Below are positions 33,599 through 42,313 of a DNA stretch of 64,000 bases, in pieces; within the stretch, counting starts at the first letter, position 1, and every line of letters begins with the position of its first letter. The notes beneath the pieces were generated by a model that saw only the letters and a list, made by a program, of their open reading frames with translations, did not search any database and was not told the DNA's origin. The stretch is from contig NZ_VTHK01000015.1 of the NCBI RefSeq assembly GCF_009765355.1, forward strand, positions 62,001 to 126,000. The letters run 5' to 3'. The position numbers and the translations under genes were made by a program. The DNA is from Amycolatopsis anabasis (GTDB lineage Bacteria > Actinomycetota > Actinomycetes > Mycobacteriales > Pseudonocardiaceae).

Positions 33599-34480
33599 AT
33601 GCCGCGCCCACTGCCCGTCGCGCTCGTCCAGCAGGCCGCCTTGCCCGCCGGTCAGGCGCTGGACCTCTTTCCCGCCGAAGTGGCGAACCTGCTGGCCCAG
33701 CAGGGGGAAACGCGCCTGATCGTCTACCCGGAACTGCATCTGTGCGGGGTCAGCGGCACCCCCGCCGAGCAGTGGGAACGGCTCCGGGACGCGGCCGAGC
33801 CCATCCCCGGCCCGCGAACGCGCAGACTCGCGGAGCTGGCCGGTGACCTGAAGGTCTGGCTGGTGCCGGGCACCGTGTGCGAACGCGGCGCGGGCGGCGA
33901 GGTTTTCAACACCGCGCTCGCGTTCTCCCCGGAGGGCGAGCTGGTGGCCTCCTACCGCAAGATCTTCCCGTGGCGCCCGTACGAGCGGTACACCCCGGGC
34001 GACCGGTTCGTGGTTTTCGAACTGCCCGAGGCCGGGCGGGTCGGCTTCGCGATCTGCTACGACTCGTGGTTCCCCGAGCTGACCCGGCACGTCGCGTGGC
34101 TCGGCGCCGAGGTCGTGATCAACCCGGTGCACACCACCTCTCCGGACCGCGAACAGGAACTGGTGCTCGCCCGCGCGAACGCGATCATCAACCAGGTCTT
34201 CGTGGTCAGCGTGAACACCGCCGGTCCGGTCGGCACCGGGCAGAGCCTGATCGTCGATCCGGAGGGCCGGGTCCGCGCCGAGACCGCCGGGGACGAACCG
34301 GCCGTGCTGACCGATGTGCTCGACCTGGCCGAGGTTTCCCGGGTGCGCGCCGAGGGGACCGCCGGGGTGAACCGGATGTGGGACCAGTTCACCGATGCCG
34401 ACTCGCCGGTGGAACTTCCGCTGTACCAAGGAAGAATCGACCCGGCACGGTGGCATCCGCAGGGAGGTGGTGACCGGTGA
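33599..34480 (+). CDS. Carbon-nitrogen hydrolase (nitrilase superfamily)
   Basis: 293 aa. The Glu-Lys-Cys triad is visible: Glu45 in VYPELHL, Lys121 in YRKIFPW and Cys153 in FAICYDSWFPE. The family hydrolyses amides, carbamoyls or nitriles to acid and ammonia. It starts with ATG after AGGAGG. The stop overlaps the permease GTG (GTGA), so import and hydrolysis are coupled. The pairing suggests use of an amino-acid-like amide as a nitrogen source. The divergent GntR and IclR genes are likely regulators. Confidence 0.87.
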   Translation: MPRPLPVALVQQAALPAGQALDLFPAEVANLLAQQGETRLIVYPELHLCGVSGTPAEQWERLRDAAEPIPGPRTRRLAELAGDLKVWLVPGTVCERGAGGEVFNTALAFSPEGELVASYRKIFPWRPYERYTPGDRFVVFELPEAGRVGFAICYDSWFPELTRHVAWLGAEVVINPVHTTSPDREQELVLARANAIINQVFVVSVNTAGPVGTGQSLIVDPEGRVRAETAGDEPAVLTDVLDLAEVSRVRAEGTAGVNRMWDQFTDADSPVELPLYQGRIDPARWHPQGGGDR

Positions 34481-35808
34481 GCGACCAGCCCGGCCTGGTC
34501 CGGCAGTTGCGGCTCGGCGGGGTGGTGCTGTTCGGCGTCGGGCTGATGACCCCGCTGATCGTGCTCGGCACGTTCGGGGTGGTCGCCGGCGCGACGGACG
34601 GGACCGTGCCCACGGCGTACCTCCTCGCGCTGGTCGCCGTGCTGTTCACCGCGGCCAGCTACGGGAAGATGGCCGCGGCGTACCCGGTCGCCGGATCGGC
34701 CTACACCTACGTCCGGCGCGCGCTCGATTCGCGGCTCGGTTTCCTGGTCGGCTGGGCCGTGCTGCTGGACTACTTCTTCCTGCCGATGGTCATCTGGCTG
34801 ATCGGCACGGCGTACCTCTCGGCGCAGTTCCCCGGGGTCCCGCGCTGGACCTGGCTGATCGGGTACATCGTGCTGACCACGGTCCTGAACGTGCTGGGCA
34901 TCCGGGTGGCCGCGAAGGCCAACTTCCTGTTGATGGCCGGGCAGATCCTGGTGGTCGGCTTCTTCATCGCGCTCTCGGTGCGCCAGGTGCTCGCGGGCGG
35001 CGGAACGCTGGTCAGCGCGACGCCGTTCGTCCACCAGGGTTCGTCGGTGGCCACGATCTCCGCGGGCGCCGCGCTGGCCGCGTACTCGTTCCTCGGGTTC
35101 GACGCGGTCACCACGCTCACCGAGGAGACGCACGATCCCGCCCGCACGATCCCGCGCGCGATCGTGCTCAGCGCGCTCATCGGCGGCGGGATCTTCGTGG
35201 TGCTGGCCTACGCCGTCCAGCTCGTGCATCCCGGCGCCGCGTTCACCGACGAGTCCTCGGCCGGATTCGAGATCGCGGTCGCCCTGGGCGGGAACCTCTT
35301 CGCCGCGATCGTGCTCGCGGGGCTGGTGATCGCCCAGTTCGCCGCCGGGCTGGCCGCGCAGGCGGGCGCGTCCCGGCTGCTGTACGCGATGGGCCGGGAC
35401 GGGGTGCTGCCGCGCCGGGTGTTCGGGGTGCTGCAGCCGAGGTTCCGCACCCCGGCGGTGGCGATCGCGCTGACCGGCGGGGTGGGCCTGATCGCGCTCG
35501 GGCTGGACGTGTCCACGTCGACGTCGTTCATCAACTTCGGCGCGTTCACCGCCTTCACCTTCGTCAACCTGAGCGTGATCGCCCGGTACGTCCGGCATCG
35601 CGGCCCGGTTCTGTCCACTGTGGTCTGCCCGGCGATCGGCGCGCTGGTGAACGTGTGGCTGCTGGCCAACCTGGACGGCGCCGCGCTGGTGCTGGGCCTG
35701 GTCTGGCTGGCGCTCGGCGTGGCCTACCTGGCCTGGCTCACCCGGTTCTTCCGGGTCCCGCCGCCGGAACTGACCTTCGCGGAACCAGGTCTGGAAAAGG
35801 TGGGCTGA
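34477..35808 (+). CDS. APC superfamily amino acid/polyamine permease
   Basis: 443 aa integral membrane protein with about 12 hydrophobic segments. The first (GGVVLFGVGLMTPLIVLGTFGVVAG) carries the Gly-rich unwound region of APC transporters. Then come KMAAAYPVAGSAYTYVRRAL, FLGFDAVTTLTEETHDPARTIPRAI and SRLLYAMGRDGVLP, all typical. It imports an amino acid or amine with cations. It is coupled to the nitrilase by a 4-bp overlap and ends just before an inverted repeat. Confidence 0.9.
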   Translation: MSDQPGLVRQLRLGGVVLFGVGLMTPLIVLGTFGVVAGATDGTVPTAYLLALVAVLFTAASYGKMAAAYPVAGSAYTYVRRALDSRLGFLVGWAVLLDYFFLPMVIWLIGTAYLSAQFPGVPRWTWLIGYIVLTTVLNVLGIRVAAKANFLLMAGQILVVGFFIALSVRQVLAGGGTLVSATPFVHQGSSVATISAGAALAAYSFLGFDAVTTLTEETHDPARTIPRAIVLSALIGGGIFVVLAYAVQLVHPGAAFTDESSAGFEIAVALGGNLFAAIVLAGLVIAQFAAGLAAQAGASRLLYAMGRDGVLPRRVFGVLQPRFRTPAVAIALTGGVGLIALGLDVSTSTSFINFGAFTAFTFVNLSVIARYVRHRGPVLSTVVCPAIGALVNVWLLANLDGAALVLGLVWLALGVAYLAWLTRFFRVPPPELTFAEPGLEKVG

Positions 35809-35814
35809 AACAAC

Positions 35815-35866
35815 GGGGTCGTGAGTGTTCGGACCGGTCAGCACCGGACGGAACACTCACGACCCC
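35815..35866. terminator. GTCGTGAGTGTT-family inverted repeat
   Basis: Outer arms GGGGTCGTGAGTGTTC / GAACACTCACGACCCC enclose an inner CCGGT-CAGC-ACCGG. It lies between the convergent permease and DUF4360 genes and probably terminates both. Confidence 0.75.
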
Positions 35867-35876
35867 CGTCAATCGG

Positions 35877-36515
35877 TTACTTGGGGCACTTCTTCCACGC
35901 GAAGTGGTACGTGGTCCTGATGTTCCCGTCGGTCGAGTCCATGGTGATGAAACTCGTCGTCTTCTTCGGGTCCGAGGTGCCCGCGTCCACGCGCAGCTCG
36001 GTGTTGATGTTGAAATTGCGTTCCTCGCCGCAAGGCTTCCAGATCACCTGGGCGATGTCGGTCTTGTCGGTGTTCTGCCAGTCGTCGGCGAACGGGCCCT
36101 TCAAGGGGTGCGAGATATAGGCGGTCGGGGACATTCCCGAGAAGTAGTAGTTCGCTCGTTCCAGGGCGGTGGCGCCCTTCTGCAGGCTGGCGAAGCCGCG
36201 GTAGTCGGCCTGGGCGATCGCGTAGGTGAACCCCTGGGGAACGTGCGTGCGCAGGTTCAGCTGGCAGTTCTTCCGGAAGTCGGTCGGTTTGGCGCCGACA
36301 CCGACCTGGGCCAGGAACTCGCTGTAGGTCACGGTGAAGGAGGTGTTGTCGGAGGAGACGGCGACCGCGGCCGTGCCGGGCCGGCAGCCCGAACCGTTCA
36401 CGGTGACGACATCGATGACGATCTTGTCCGGGGGCGGATCGGCCGGCCAGGAACTCGCCGCCGGTGCGGTCAGGGTGGACAGGGCCAGGCCGGCCGCGGC
36501 GATCGCGGTGAGCAT
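35877..36515 (-). CDS. Secreted DUF4360 domain protein
   Basis: 212 aa. A signal peptide (MLTAIAAAGLALSTLTAPAAS) precedes a DUF4360 domain with VNGSGCRPGTAAVAVS, QVGVGAKPTDFRKNCQLNL, VPQGFTYAIAQADYRGFA and NFNINTELRV, plus conserved cysteines. It is a small all-beta secreted protein found in actinomycetes and fungi. Its function is unknown. The ATG at 36515 follows GAAAGGAG. The ~200-bp AT-rich gap upstream probably holds its promoter, though I could not assign boxes. Confidence 0.85.
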   Translation of the reverse strand: MLTAIAAAGLALSTLTAPAASSWPADPPPDKIVIDVVTVNGSGCRPGTAAVAVSSDNTSFTVTYSEFLAQVGVGAKPTDFRKNCQLNLRTHVPQGFTYAIAQADYRGFASLQKGATALERANYYFSGMSPTAYISHPLKGPFADDWQNTDKTDIAQVIWKPCGEERNFNINTELRVDAGTSDPKKTTSFITMDSTDGNIRTTYHFAWKKCPK

Positions 36516-36712
36516 GGGGGCTCCTTTCCGGAATAATTCGAAGCTGCTCGCAGGTGTCAACACGGTAAGTCGAGCTTCGCTTTCGAAGGCCCACTGAACG
36601 GAGCAACTCGCACGCCGGGAGGAGCAACGTTTTAACAGTTTATGTCTTCGTTACAAATTGCTTTGGTGAATGGGATGTGTGAATTGTCAACAGGATTCGT
36701 TGATTGATCGGA

Positions 36713-37420
36713 TCAATTCAGTTCCGCGGAATCAAGATCGAGCAGATCGCGTAACGCCGACTCGCCTTCCCGGGTGAGCCGGACCGCCCGCCCGCTGCCG
36801 ACGCGGACCACCCAGCCGTTGTCCTTCAGCCGCGCGCAGAGCCGCGCCCCGGACGTTCCGGCGAGGTGCGAGCGCCGCTCGGTCCAGTCGAGGCACGCGC
36901 GGGCCAGCGGCCGGCGGCCGGAACGCAGGCTCCCGGGCTCGATGCCCAGCGGCCCGGTCAGCCAGTCCAGGCCCGCGCCGGTGAGCGCGAACCCGTCGGC
37001 CTGGTTGAGCAGCCCGGCCCGGGTCATCGCGTCGGTGATCGCCACCCCGAGGCGACCGGCGAGGTGGTCGTAGCAGGTCCGCCCCCGGGCCAGCGCGGCC
37101 CCGGCGGTGGCCGAGCGCAGGGACCGCGGTTTCTCCCGCACCGGGCCGAGGTGGCTGATGAGGTCTTCGAGCAGTTCGGCGACCCGCGGCCCGGCGAGCT
37201 GGACGTACCGGTGGCGGCCCTGCTTCCGCTGGACCAGCAGGCCGCCCTCGGTGAGCCGGTGCAGGTGCTCGGTCGCGGTCGACGGCGCGACGCCCGCGTG
37301 CGCGGCCAGTTCCCCCGCGGTCCACGCGCGGCCGTCGAGCAGCGCGAGGCAGAACTCGGCGCGGGTGGGGTCGGCGAGCAGCCCGGCGAGGCGGGCGAGC
37401 TCGACGCTGCGGGTGGTCAC
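36713..37420 (-). CDS. ArsR-like winged-helix transcriptional regulator
   Basis: 235 aa. The N-terminal DNA-binding region is LLADPTRAEFCLALLDGRAWTAGELAAHAGVAPSTATEHLHRLTEGGLLVQRKQGRHRYVQL, the ArsR wing pattern. No CxC metal site follows. A ~130-residue helical C-terminal domain suggests an organic ligand. The GTG at 37420 lies 63 bp from the divergent P450-like gene, which it probably controls. The palindrome ATTGATC-G-GATCAAT (36703-36717) overlaps its stop codon. Confidence 0.8.
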   Translation of the reverse strand: MTTRSVELARLAGLLADPTRAEFCLALLDGRAWTAGELAAHAGVAPSTATEHLHRLTEGGLLVQRKQGRHRYVQLAGPRVAELLEDLISHLGPVREKPRSLRSATAGAALARGRTCYDHLAGRLGVAITDAMTRAGLLNQADGFALTGAGLDWLTGPLGIEPGSLRSGRRPLARACLDWTERRSHLAGTSGARLCARLKDNGWVVRVGSGRAVRLTREGESALRDLLDLDSAELN

Positions 37421-37483
37421 CGGTCCATTCTGCCCGCCGACGTTTCGGCGGCCACCGAAACGACCCGCCCCTACCGTGGCCGC

Positions 37484-38305
37484 ATGCACCGCACCGACCC
37501 CCGCGTCCTCCTCGAAGACCCGGCTCATCTCGTACCCGCCGTACCCGCGGCCGCCGAACCCGGTGGCATCGCCTGGCTGCGCGCGAACGTCGCCCGCTTC
37601 TCCAACGGGACCGGCCATGCGCGGCGGCGCTCCCTGGCCACCGCCGCGCTGGCCCGGGTCGCCGATGCCGCGCCGCTCCGCGCCCAGGCCTTCGCCCGCG
37701 CCACCGCCGTGGTGGGTTCTGCTGGGGGAAGGCCGATCGACCTGATGGCCGAGGTCGCCCGGACCGTGCCCGTCGAGGTCCTCGCCGAGGCCCTGGGCAT
37801 GACCGGGGTCACCGGCGCGATGGTGGCCGAGGTCGCGCGGGCGTACCACCCCGGTGCCGAAACCGGAATCGGCGCGGACCGGGCGGTCGGGCGGCTGGTC
37901 GAAGCCGCGGGCGGGGTCGCCGACGAGCGGGCCGCCGCGCTGGCCGGGCTGCTCGTGCAGGCCTGCGACGCGACCGCCGGGCTGGTCGGCAACGCGGCGC
38001 TCGCCCTGCTGCGTGCCCCTGGGATTCCCGTCGACGAGGTCGTGGCCGAGACGTTGCGGCGCGATCCGCCGGTGCGGCGCACCCGCCGGGAGGCGGGCGG
38101 GACCGTGGTGACGGTCGAGCTGGCCGCGGGCGGGCTGGCGTTCGGCGCCGGATCGCACCGGTGCCCCGGCCGCGGCCACGCCATCGCGCTCGCTTGCGGC
38201 ATCCTCGATGTCGTGGGCGCGTGCGAACTGGTCGAGGCGGAGATCGAGTACGAGCCTTCGCCGAATCTGCGGATGCCCGCCGCCCTGCTGGTGTGTGCCC
38301 GATGA
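37484..38305 (+). CDS. Compact cytochrome P450-like protein
   Basis: 273 aa, against ~400 for normal P450s. The C-terminal half has P450 features: an I-helix-like QACDATAGLVG, an ExxR-like ETLRRDPPVRR and a haem-binding loop FGAGSHRCPGRGHA with the Cys ligand. About 100-120 N-terminal residues of a normal P450 have no counterpart. No frameshift was seen: the stretch upstream of the ATG is the divergent regulator's control region. It may be a reduced P450 or a haem protein with another role. It overlaps the next gene by 4 bp. Confidence 0.7.
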   Translation: MHRTDPRVLLEDPAHLVPAVPAAAEPGGIAWLRANVARFSNGTGHARRRSLATAALARVADAAPLRAQAFARATAVVGSAGGRPIDLMAEVARTVPVEVLAEALGMTGVTGAMVAEVARAYHPGAETGIGADRAVGRLVEAAGGVADERAAALAGLLVQACDATAGLVGNAALALLRAPGIPVDEVVAETLRRDPPVRRTRREAGGTVVTVELAAGGLAFGAGSHRCPGRGHAIALACGILDVVGACELVEAEIEYEPSPNLRMPAALLVCAR

Positions 38306-39081
38306 GTAATGCCGAGGAGTTCCGCGCCCTGCACCACGGCGAGAAACCGTTGCTGCTGCCCAACGCCTGGGACTTCGTCTCGGCGGCGGCACTCGTCGCG
38401 CACGGCTTCCCCGCGATCGCCACCACCAGCCTCGGGGTCGCCGCGGCGGGCGGCGTGCCCGACGGGGAAGGGCTGGCGCGGGACGAGACGGTCGCGCTCG
38501 CCCACCGGCTCGCCCGGCTGGGCTGCCTGTTCTCGCTGGACATCGAGGCCGGGTTCAGCGCCGATCCGGCCGAGGTCGGGGACCTGGCCGCCGAACTGGC
38601 CGGGCTCGGGGCCGCCGGGATCAACCTCGAGGACGGCCGCCCCGGCGGGACGCTCGCCGATCCGGGGCGCCAGGCCGAACTGATCGCGGCGGTCAGGTCC
38701 CGGGCCCCGGACCTGTTCGTCAACGCGCGCGTCGACACCTACTGGCTCGGCGAGGGCGATCCGGGCACCACGCTCACCCGGGCCGAGCGCTACCTCGCGG
38801 CCGGGGCCGACGGCATCTTCGTGCCCGGAGTCGCCGACGAACGGGACATTCGCGTGTTCGTCACCGAGATTCCCGCGCCGCTCAACGTGCTCTTCCTCCC
38901 CGGCCGGCACACCGCGGGCCGGTTGGCCGAACTCGGCGTGCGGCGGGTCAGCACGGGATCCCTGCTGTTCCGGGCGAGCGTGCACGCCGCGGTCACCGCC
39001 GCCGCGGCCTTCCGCGACGGCGCACCGGTTCCGGCGGACATCCCTTCCTATGCCGAAATCCAGCGACTCATCGGGGACTGA
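38302..39081 (+). CDS. Isocitrate lyase/phosphoenolpyruvate mutase family protein
   Basis: 259 aa. The ICL/PEPM barrel motifs are LLLPNAWDFVSAAALVAHGFPAIATTS, FSLDIEAGF (the DxE metal region), GAAGINLEDG and FVNARVDTYW. Members cleave or rearrange 2-alkylmalate or phosphonopyruvate-type acids. The KKCGH loop of true isocitrate lyases is absent. Its ATG overlaps the P450-like gene (ATGA) and it is followed 11 bp later by the OsmC gene. The operon is ArsR-controlled by position. Confidence 0.85.
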   Translation: MSNAEEFRALHHGEKPLLLPNAWDFVSAAALVAHGFPAIATTSLGVAAAGGVPDGEGLARDETVALAHRLARLGCLFSLDIEAGFSADPAEVGDLAAELAGLGAAGINLEDGRPGGTLADPGRQAELIAAVRSRAPDLFVNARVDTYWLGEGDPGTTLTRAERYLAAGADGIFVPGVADERDIRVFVTEIPAPLNVLFLPGRHTAGRLAELGVRRVSTGSLLFRASVHAAVTAAAAFRDGAPVPADIPSYAEIQRLIGD

Positions 39082-39092
39082 GGAGACGATCA

Positions 39093-39572
39093 ATGAATCA
39101 CGAGTACCGGCTCACCGTGGAGTGGCGGGGAAACCGGGGCCCGGGCACCACCGGGGTCCGTGACTTCGACCGCGCCCACGAGATCCGCGCCGACGGCAAA
39201 CCGCCGATCCCGGCCTCGTCCGATCCCGCCCTGCGCGGCGACGCGACCCGCTGGAACCCCGAGGAACTGCTCGTCGCCGCGCTGTCGGAATGCCACATGC
39301 TGTGGTACCTGCACCTGGCGGCGCTGGCCGGGGTCGTCGTCACCGCGTACACCGACAATCCGCTCGGGACCATGGCGATGGACTCGGCCGGGGGCAGCGG
39401 CCGGTTCACCCGGGTCGTGCTGCGGCCGGTGGTGACCCTGGCCGACCCGGCGATGGCGGCGAAGGCCGGGGAACTCCACGAGAAGGCGTCGGCGAAATGC
39501 TTCATCGCGCGCTCGGTCAACTTCCCGGTCGAGCACGAGCCGGAGTTCCGATCCCCGGCGAAATCGATCTAG
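39093..39572 (+). CDS. OsmC family peroxiredoxin-like protein
   Basis: 159 aa. The two redox cysteines of the OsmC/Ohr family are in ALSECHMLWYL and ASAKCFIARSV. The N-terminal YRLTVEWRGNRGPGTTGVRDFDRAHEI and RWNPEELLVAAL are typical. It reduces organic hydroperoxides, using lipoyl or other thiol partners. It starts with ATG after GAGGAG. Placement behind the P450-like and PEPM-like genes suggests protection from oxidised by-products. Confidence 0.87.
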   Translation: MNHEYRLTVEWRGNRGPGTTGVRDFDRAHEIRADGKPPIPASSDPALRGDATRWNPEELLVAALSECHMLWYLHLAALAGVVVTAYTDNPLGTMAMDSAGGSGRFTRVVLRPVVTLADPAMAAKAGELHEKASAKCFIARSVNFPVEHEPEFRSPAKSI

Positions 39573-39668
39573 GAACAGCACCAGTATCGGCGGTGTAACC
39601 CGAACTTTCCTTTTGCTTTCCTTTCTCCATCCAGTAACAGGGAAGAGAGGTCACCCGATCGCCCGTAC

Positions 39669-40628
39669 ATGGCGAACGGGCGAACCGATCGAGCGGGCGG
39701 GTGGCAGGCACGCGTCCTGGACCGGGATGGGGATGTCGTGGGGGGAGCGGGGGTGCTCGTGGCGGAACGGCGCGTGCTCACCTGCGCGCACGTCGTCGCC
39801 GGTGTGCTCGGCATCGATTCGCGCGGACCGCGCCCGGTCGACGAGGTGTCGGTCGATTTCCCGGACAGCGGGGAGAAACGCGTTCCGGCGACCGTCGAGT
39901 ACTGGGCGCCGGTGACCGAGGACGGCGGCGACGTCGCCGTGCTGGAACTGGCGGCGGATCCGGCGCCGGGCGCCCGGCCCGCCGCACTGGGCACGTCCGC
40001 CGTGGCCCCCGGCGACCTGCTGCGCGCCCGCGGCTACCCGCACGGCGGCGGAGCGGCGGTGTGGGCGGAATCCCGGGTGCTCGGCCGGGGCGGCCCCCGG
40101 GGCGAATGGGTCCAGCTCGACGGCCTGGGCCCGACCGGTTCGCCGATCGTGCGGGGGTTTTCCGGCGCGGGCGCGGTCGACGCGCGGGACCGGGTGGCCG
40201 GGATCCTCGTCGCGGCGCTCACCGATCCGGCCGCGAAGGTCTGCTGGATGATTCCGCTCGACGTGGTCGCCACCTACTATCCGGCGCTGCGTGCGAAATT
40301 CGACCCCGATATCGGCCGTTCGAGGGATTCTCCCCCTGCTTCGGAGTATTTCCGGGTGGTCGACGCACTCGAATCCGTACCATGCGTCGCCGCGACCGAG
40401 TCCCGGCGGGCGCTCATCCGGTTGTTGCGCCCGGCCGTTTCCGGTGCGATCCGCGAGCACCCCGGCCGGCGAATGCATGTGATGGAAATGCTCAACACCT
40501 GTTTGGACTACGACGGCGGGCTCGCCGAGCTGGTCGGTTTGATCACGCGGATCGAAGGCGAGGAGTCGTTGCCGGTGCGCCGACTGATCAAGACGATTTC
40601 CCAGGTTTACCCGGGAAGTTCCTGGTGA
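39669..40628 (+). CDS. Trypsin-like peptidase with C-terminal effector-associated domain 2 (EAD2-like), VMAP system effector
   Basis: 319 aa with no signal peptide. The protease triad is His41 (LTCAHVV), Asp88 (DGGDVAVLEL) and Ser165 (RGFSGAGAV), an S1-type cytosolic peptidase. Residues ~228-312 form a helical domain, FRVVDALESVPCV...GLITRIEGEESLPVRRLIKTI. It matches the N-terminal domain of the next protein in pattern and length (FRVVDAL/PLVEALREL, ...LVGLITRIEG/LREVLDRIEQG). This is how EADs link effectors to VMAP sensors by like-like contact. The product is presumably a protease released on invasion. It lies 182 bp upstream of the VMAP gene on the same strand. Confidence 0.83.
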   Translation: MANGRTDRAGGWQARVLDRDGDVVGGAGVLVAERRVLTCAHVVAGVLGIDSRGPRPVDEVSVDFPDSGEKRVPATVEYWAPVTEDGGDVAVLELAADPAPGARPAALGTSAVAPGDLLRARGYPHGGGAAVWAESRVLGRGGPRGEWVQLDGLGPTGSPIVRGFSGAGAVDARDRVAGILVAALTDPAAKVCWMIPLDVVATYYPALRAKFDPDIGRSRDSPPASEYFRVVDALESVPCVAATESRRALIRLLRPAVSGAIREHPGRRMHVMEMLNTCLDYDGGLAELVGLITRIEGEESLPVRRLIKTISQVYPGSSW

Positions 40629-40810
40629 CGGCCATGTTTGTGGACCATTGTGCGCAGCCCACGATCTCGCGGGGAACCGAGCGAAATCCCCACCGCCGCC
40701 GGAACGGAATTACCGGCGTTACAACGATTGACGGACTCTATAGCGCAACTCCTCGCCGGGACGCCGTGGTGATCGCTACCATGCCTAGGCCCCCCAGGAG
40801 GGAACCACGG
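40629..40810 (+). promoter_or_regulatory. Gap between EAD2-protease and VMAP genes, possible internal promoter
   Basis: 182 bp without a gene. It is more AT-rich than its surroundings and ends in AGGAGGGA, the ribosome binding site for 40811. I could not assign -35/-10 boxes with confidence. The gap allows the protease and the core sensor genes to be expressed separately. Confidence 0.3.
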
Positions 40811-42313
40811 ATGACGACCGCGGACGGCTCGAACGGCAGCGGCCACGATGCGTTATGGCCGCTGGTTGAGGCGTTGCGAGAATTGTCCTGCCTGGCTGAA
40901 GTCGGCGATCGGAATTTCGTGGTCCGGATGCTCTCCGGAATGCTCGGCGCGCATCTGCCGGTGGAGGAGCACCCGATCGCGGTACGGCATCTCTACGGCA
41001 TCGTGGAGGCGTGCCGCCAGCGCCCGAACGGGTTGACGGCGTTGCGCGAGGTTCTGGACCGGATCGAGCAGGGTTCGAAGCCGATGCGACGGGTCCGGGC
41101 GATCATCACGCAGATGACCGCGCTGGAGATGTGGCCGGACGACGAACGCGATCTGCTCTTCGAACTCCTGCGCGGGGTGGTCGTCCCGGACATCGGCGAC
41201 ATCTACCGGTTCGTGGCCGGCCCGGGGGCGCCCGGCCTGCTCGGGCAGACCACGTTTCCCGAGGTCTTCCTGTTGCTGGAGACGCTGAACGCGGATCCGG
41301 ACGGCCTGCCCAAACCGCTGGTCTTCGTGGAGTACCTGGCCACCCGTGTCCGGCTGGACCTGGCCTCGGAACTGCGCCGGTGGGCGGATCGGCAGGCGAC
41401 CCGGTTCGGCGTGGTCAACGAACTGCAGGCGGTGCGCCGGAAGTTCGTGCACGTGCCGATGCCCGCGCCGCCGCCGCGATCCCAGGCGTACCTGGTGCTG
41501 CTGCTGCAACTGGACGGGCCGTCGGGGGATCGTTTCCGGCTGTCCCACTGGACCCAGCTGGACGTGACGCAGGGCTGGTATCCCGAGCACGGCCCCGATT
41601 TCGTCGGCCCCCTGGACGAGATCAAATACCGGGTCGCGGAACTGGCCGAGGCGACCGAGGCCAACTGGGCGCAGTACGAACCGGAGATCTGCGTCGAATT
41701 CGTTCTTTCGAGTGATTTGCTCAACCTGGACGTGGACCAGTGGCAGTGGGAGACCGATTCATCGGTACCGGAACCGGTCGGCTGCCGGTTCCCGGTCGCC
41801 ATCCGCAGCCTGGAACGGATGAAGGCCGGGAAATGGCACCGCTCCTGGCGGAGCCGGTGGAAGGAGCTCAATCACCAGCTGGAAGAGGACGGAACGATCG
41901 CGGTCGAGTCGAACTACTGCCACCCGGCCCGCGACGAGGACGGCCTGCGCACCCTGACTTCGGTGTTCGCCCGGGAAGGCCGGCTGGTCTCCCTGGTCCT
42001 CGGCGAACCGCCGGCGGGTGACGGCACCGGGCGCGATCAGGTGCTCGTCGGGCTGCGGGCGGGAATCCCGGTGATCTTCTGGCACCGCCAGGACTGCCGG
42101 TTGGCGGAGTTCACCCAGACGGTGGCCAAGCTGCTGCACGAGGAGGCGCCCGGCAACGTGCTGGAGCGCGTCCGGTACGTCCGGGCCAACGCGTTCGAGG
42201 GCGGGCCGGACACCGCGCACGTCGGCAACCACCTGACCGTGTTGTGGGACGACCCGGAGCGGGTGGTCGTGCCGCGGGATCCCGCGCCGCCCGAGGGGGT
42301 GGTCCGCACATGA
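40811..42313 (+). CDS. VMAP (vWA-MoxR-associated protein) with N-terminal EAD2-like domain
   Basis: 500 aa. Residues ~17-105 are the EAD2-like domain, with LWPLVEALRELSCLAEVGDRNFVV and a region ending VLDRIEQGSKPMRRVRAIITQ. Residues ~110-190 form a second helical region. The rest is the VMAP-like C-terminal portion with AYLVLLLQL, YEPEICVEFVLSSDLLNLDVDQW and GRDQVLVGLRAGIPVIFWHR. In the conflict-system model of Kaur and colleagues, VMAP is the third component with MoxR and vWA proteins and recruits the effector through its EAD. The ATG at 40811 follows AGGAGGGA; the open upstream extension is rejected. It overlaps the MoxR start (ATGA). Confidence 0.85.
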   Translation: MTTADGSNGSGHDALWPLVEALRELSCLAEVGDRNFVVRMLSGMLGAHLPVEEHPIAVRHLYGIVEACRQRPNGLTALREVLDRIEQGSKPMRRVRAIITQMTALEMWPDDERDLLFELLRGVVVPDIGDIYRFVAGPGAPGLLGQTTFPEVFLLLETLNADPDGLPKPLVFVEYLATRVRLDLASELRRWADRQATRFGVVNELQAVRRKFVHVPMPAPPPRSQAYLVLLLQLDGPSGDRFRLSHWTQLDVTQGWYPEHGPDFVGPLDEIKYRVAELAEATEANWAQYEPEICVEFVLSSDLLNLDVDQWQWETDSSVPEPVGCRFPVAIRSLERMKAGKWHRSWRSRWKELNHQLEEDGTIAVESNYCHPARDEDGLRTLTSVFAREGRLVSLVLGEPPAGDGTGRDQVLVGLRAGIPVIFWHRQDCRLAEFTQTVAKLLHEEAPGNVLERVRYVRANAFEGGPDTAHVGNHLTVLWDDPERVVVPRDPAPPEGVVRT

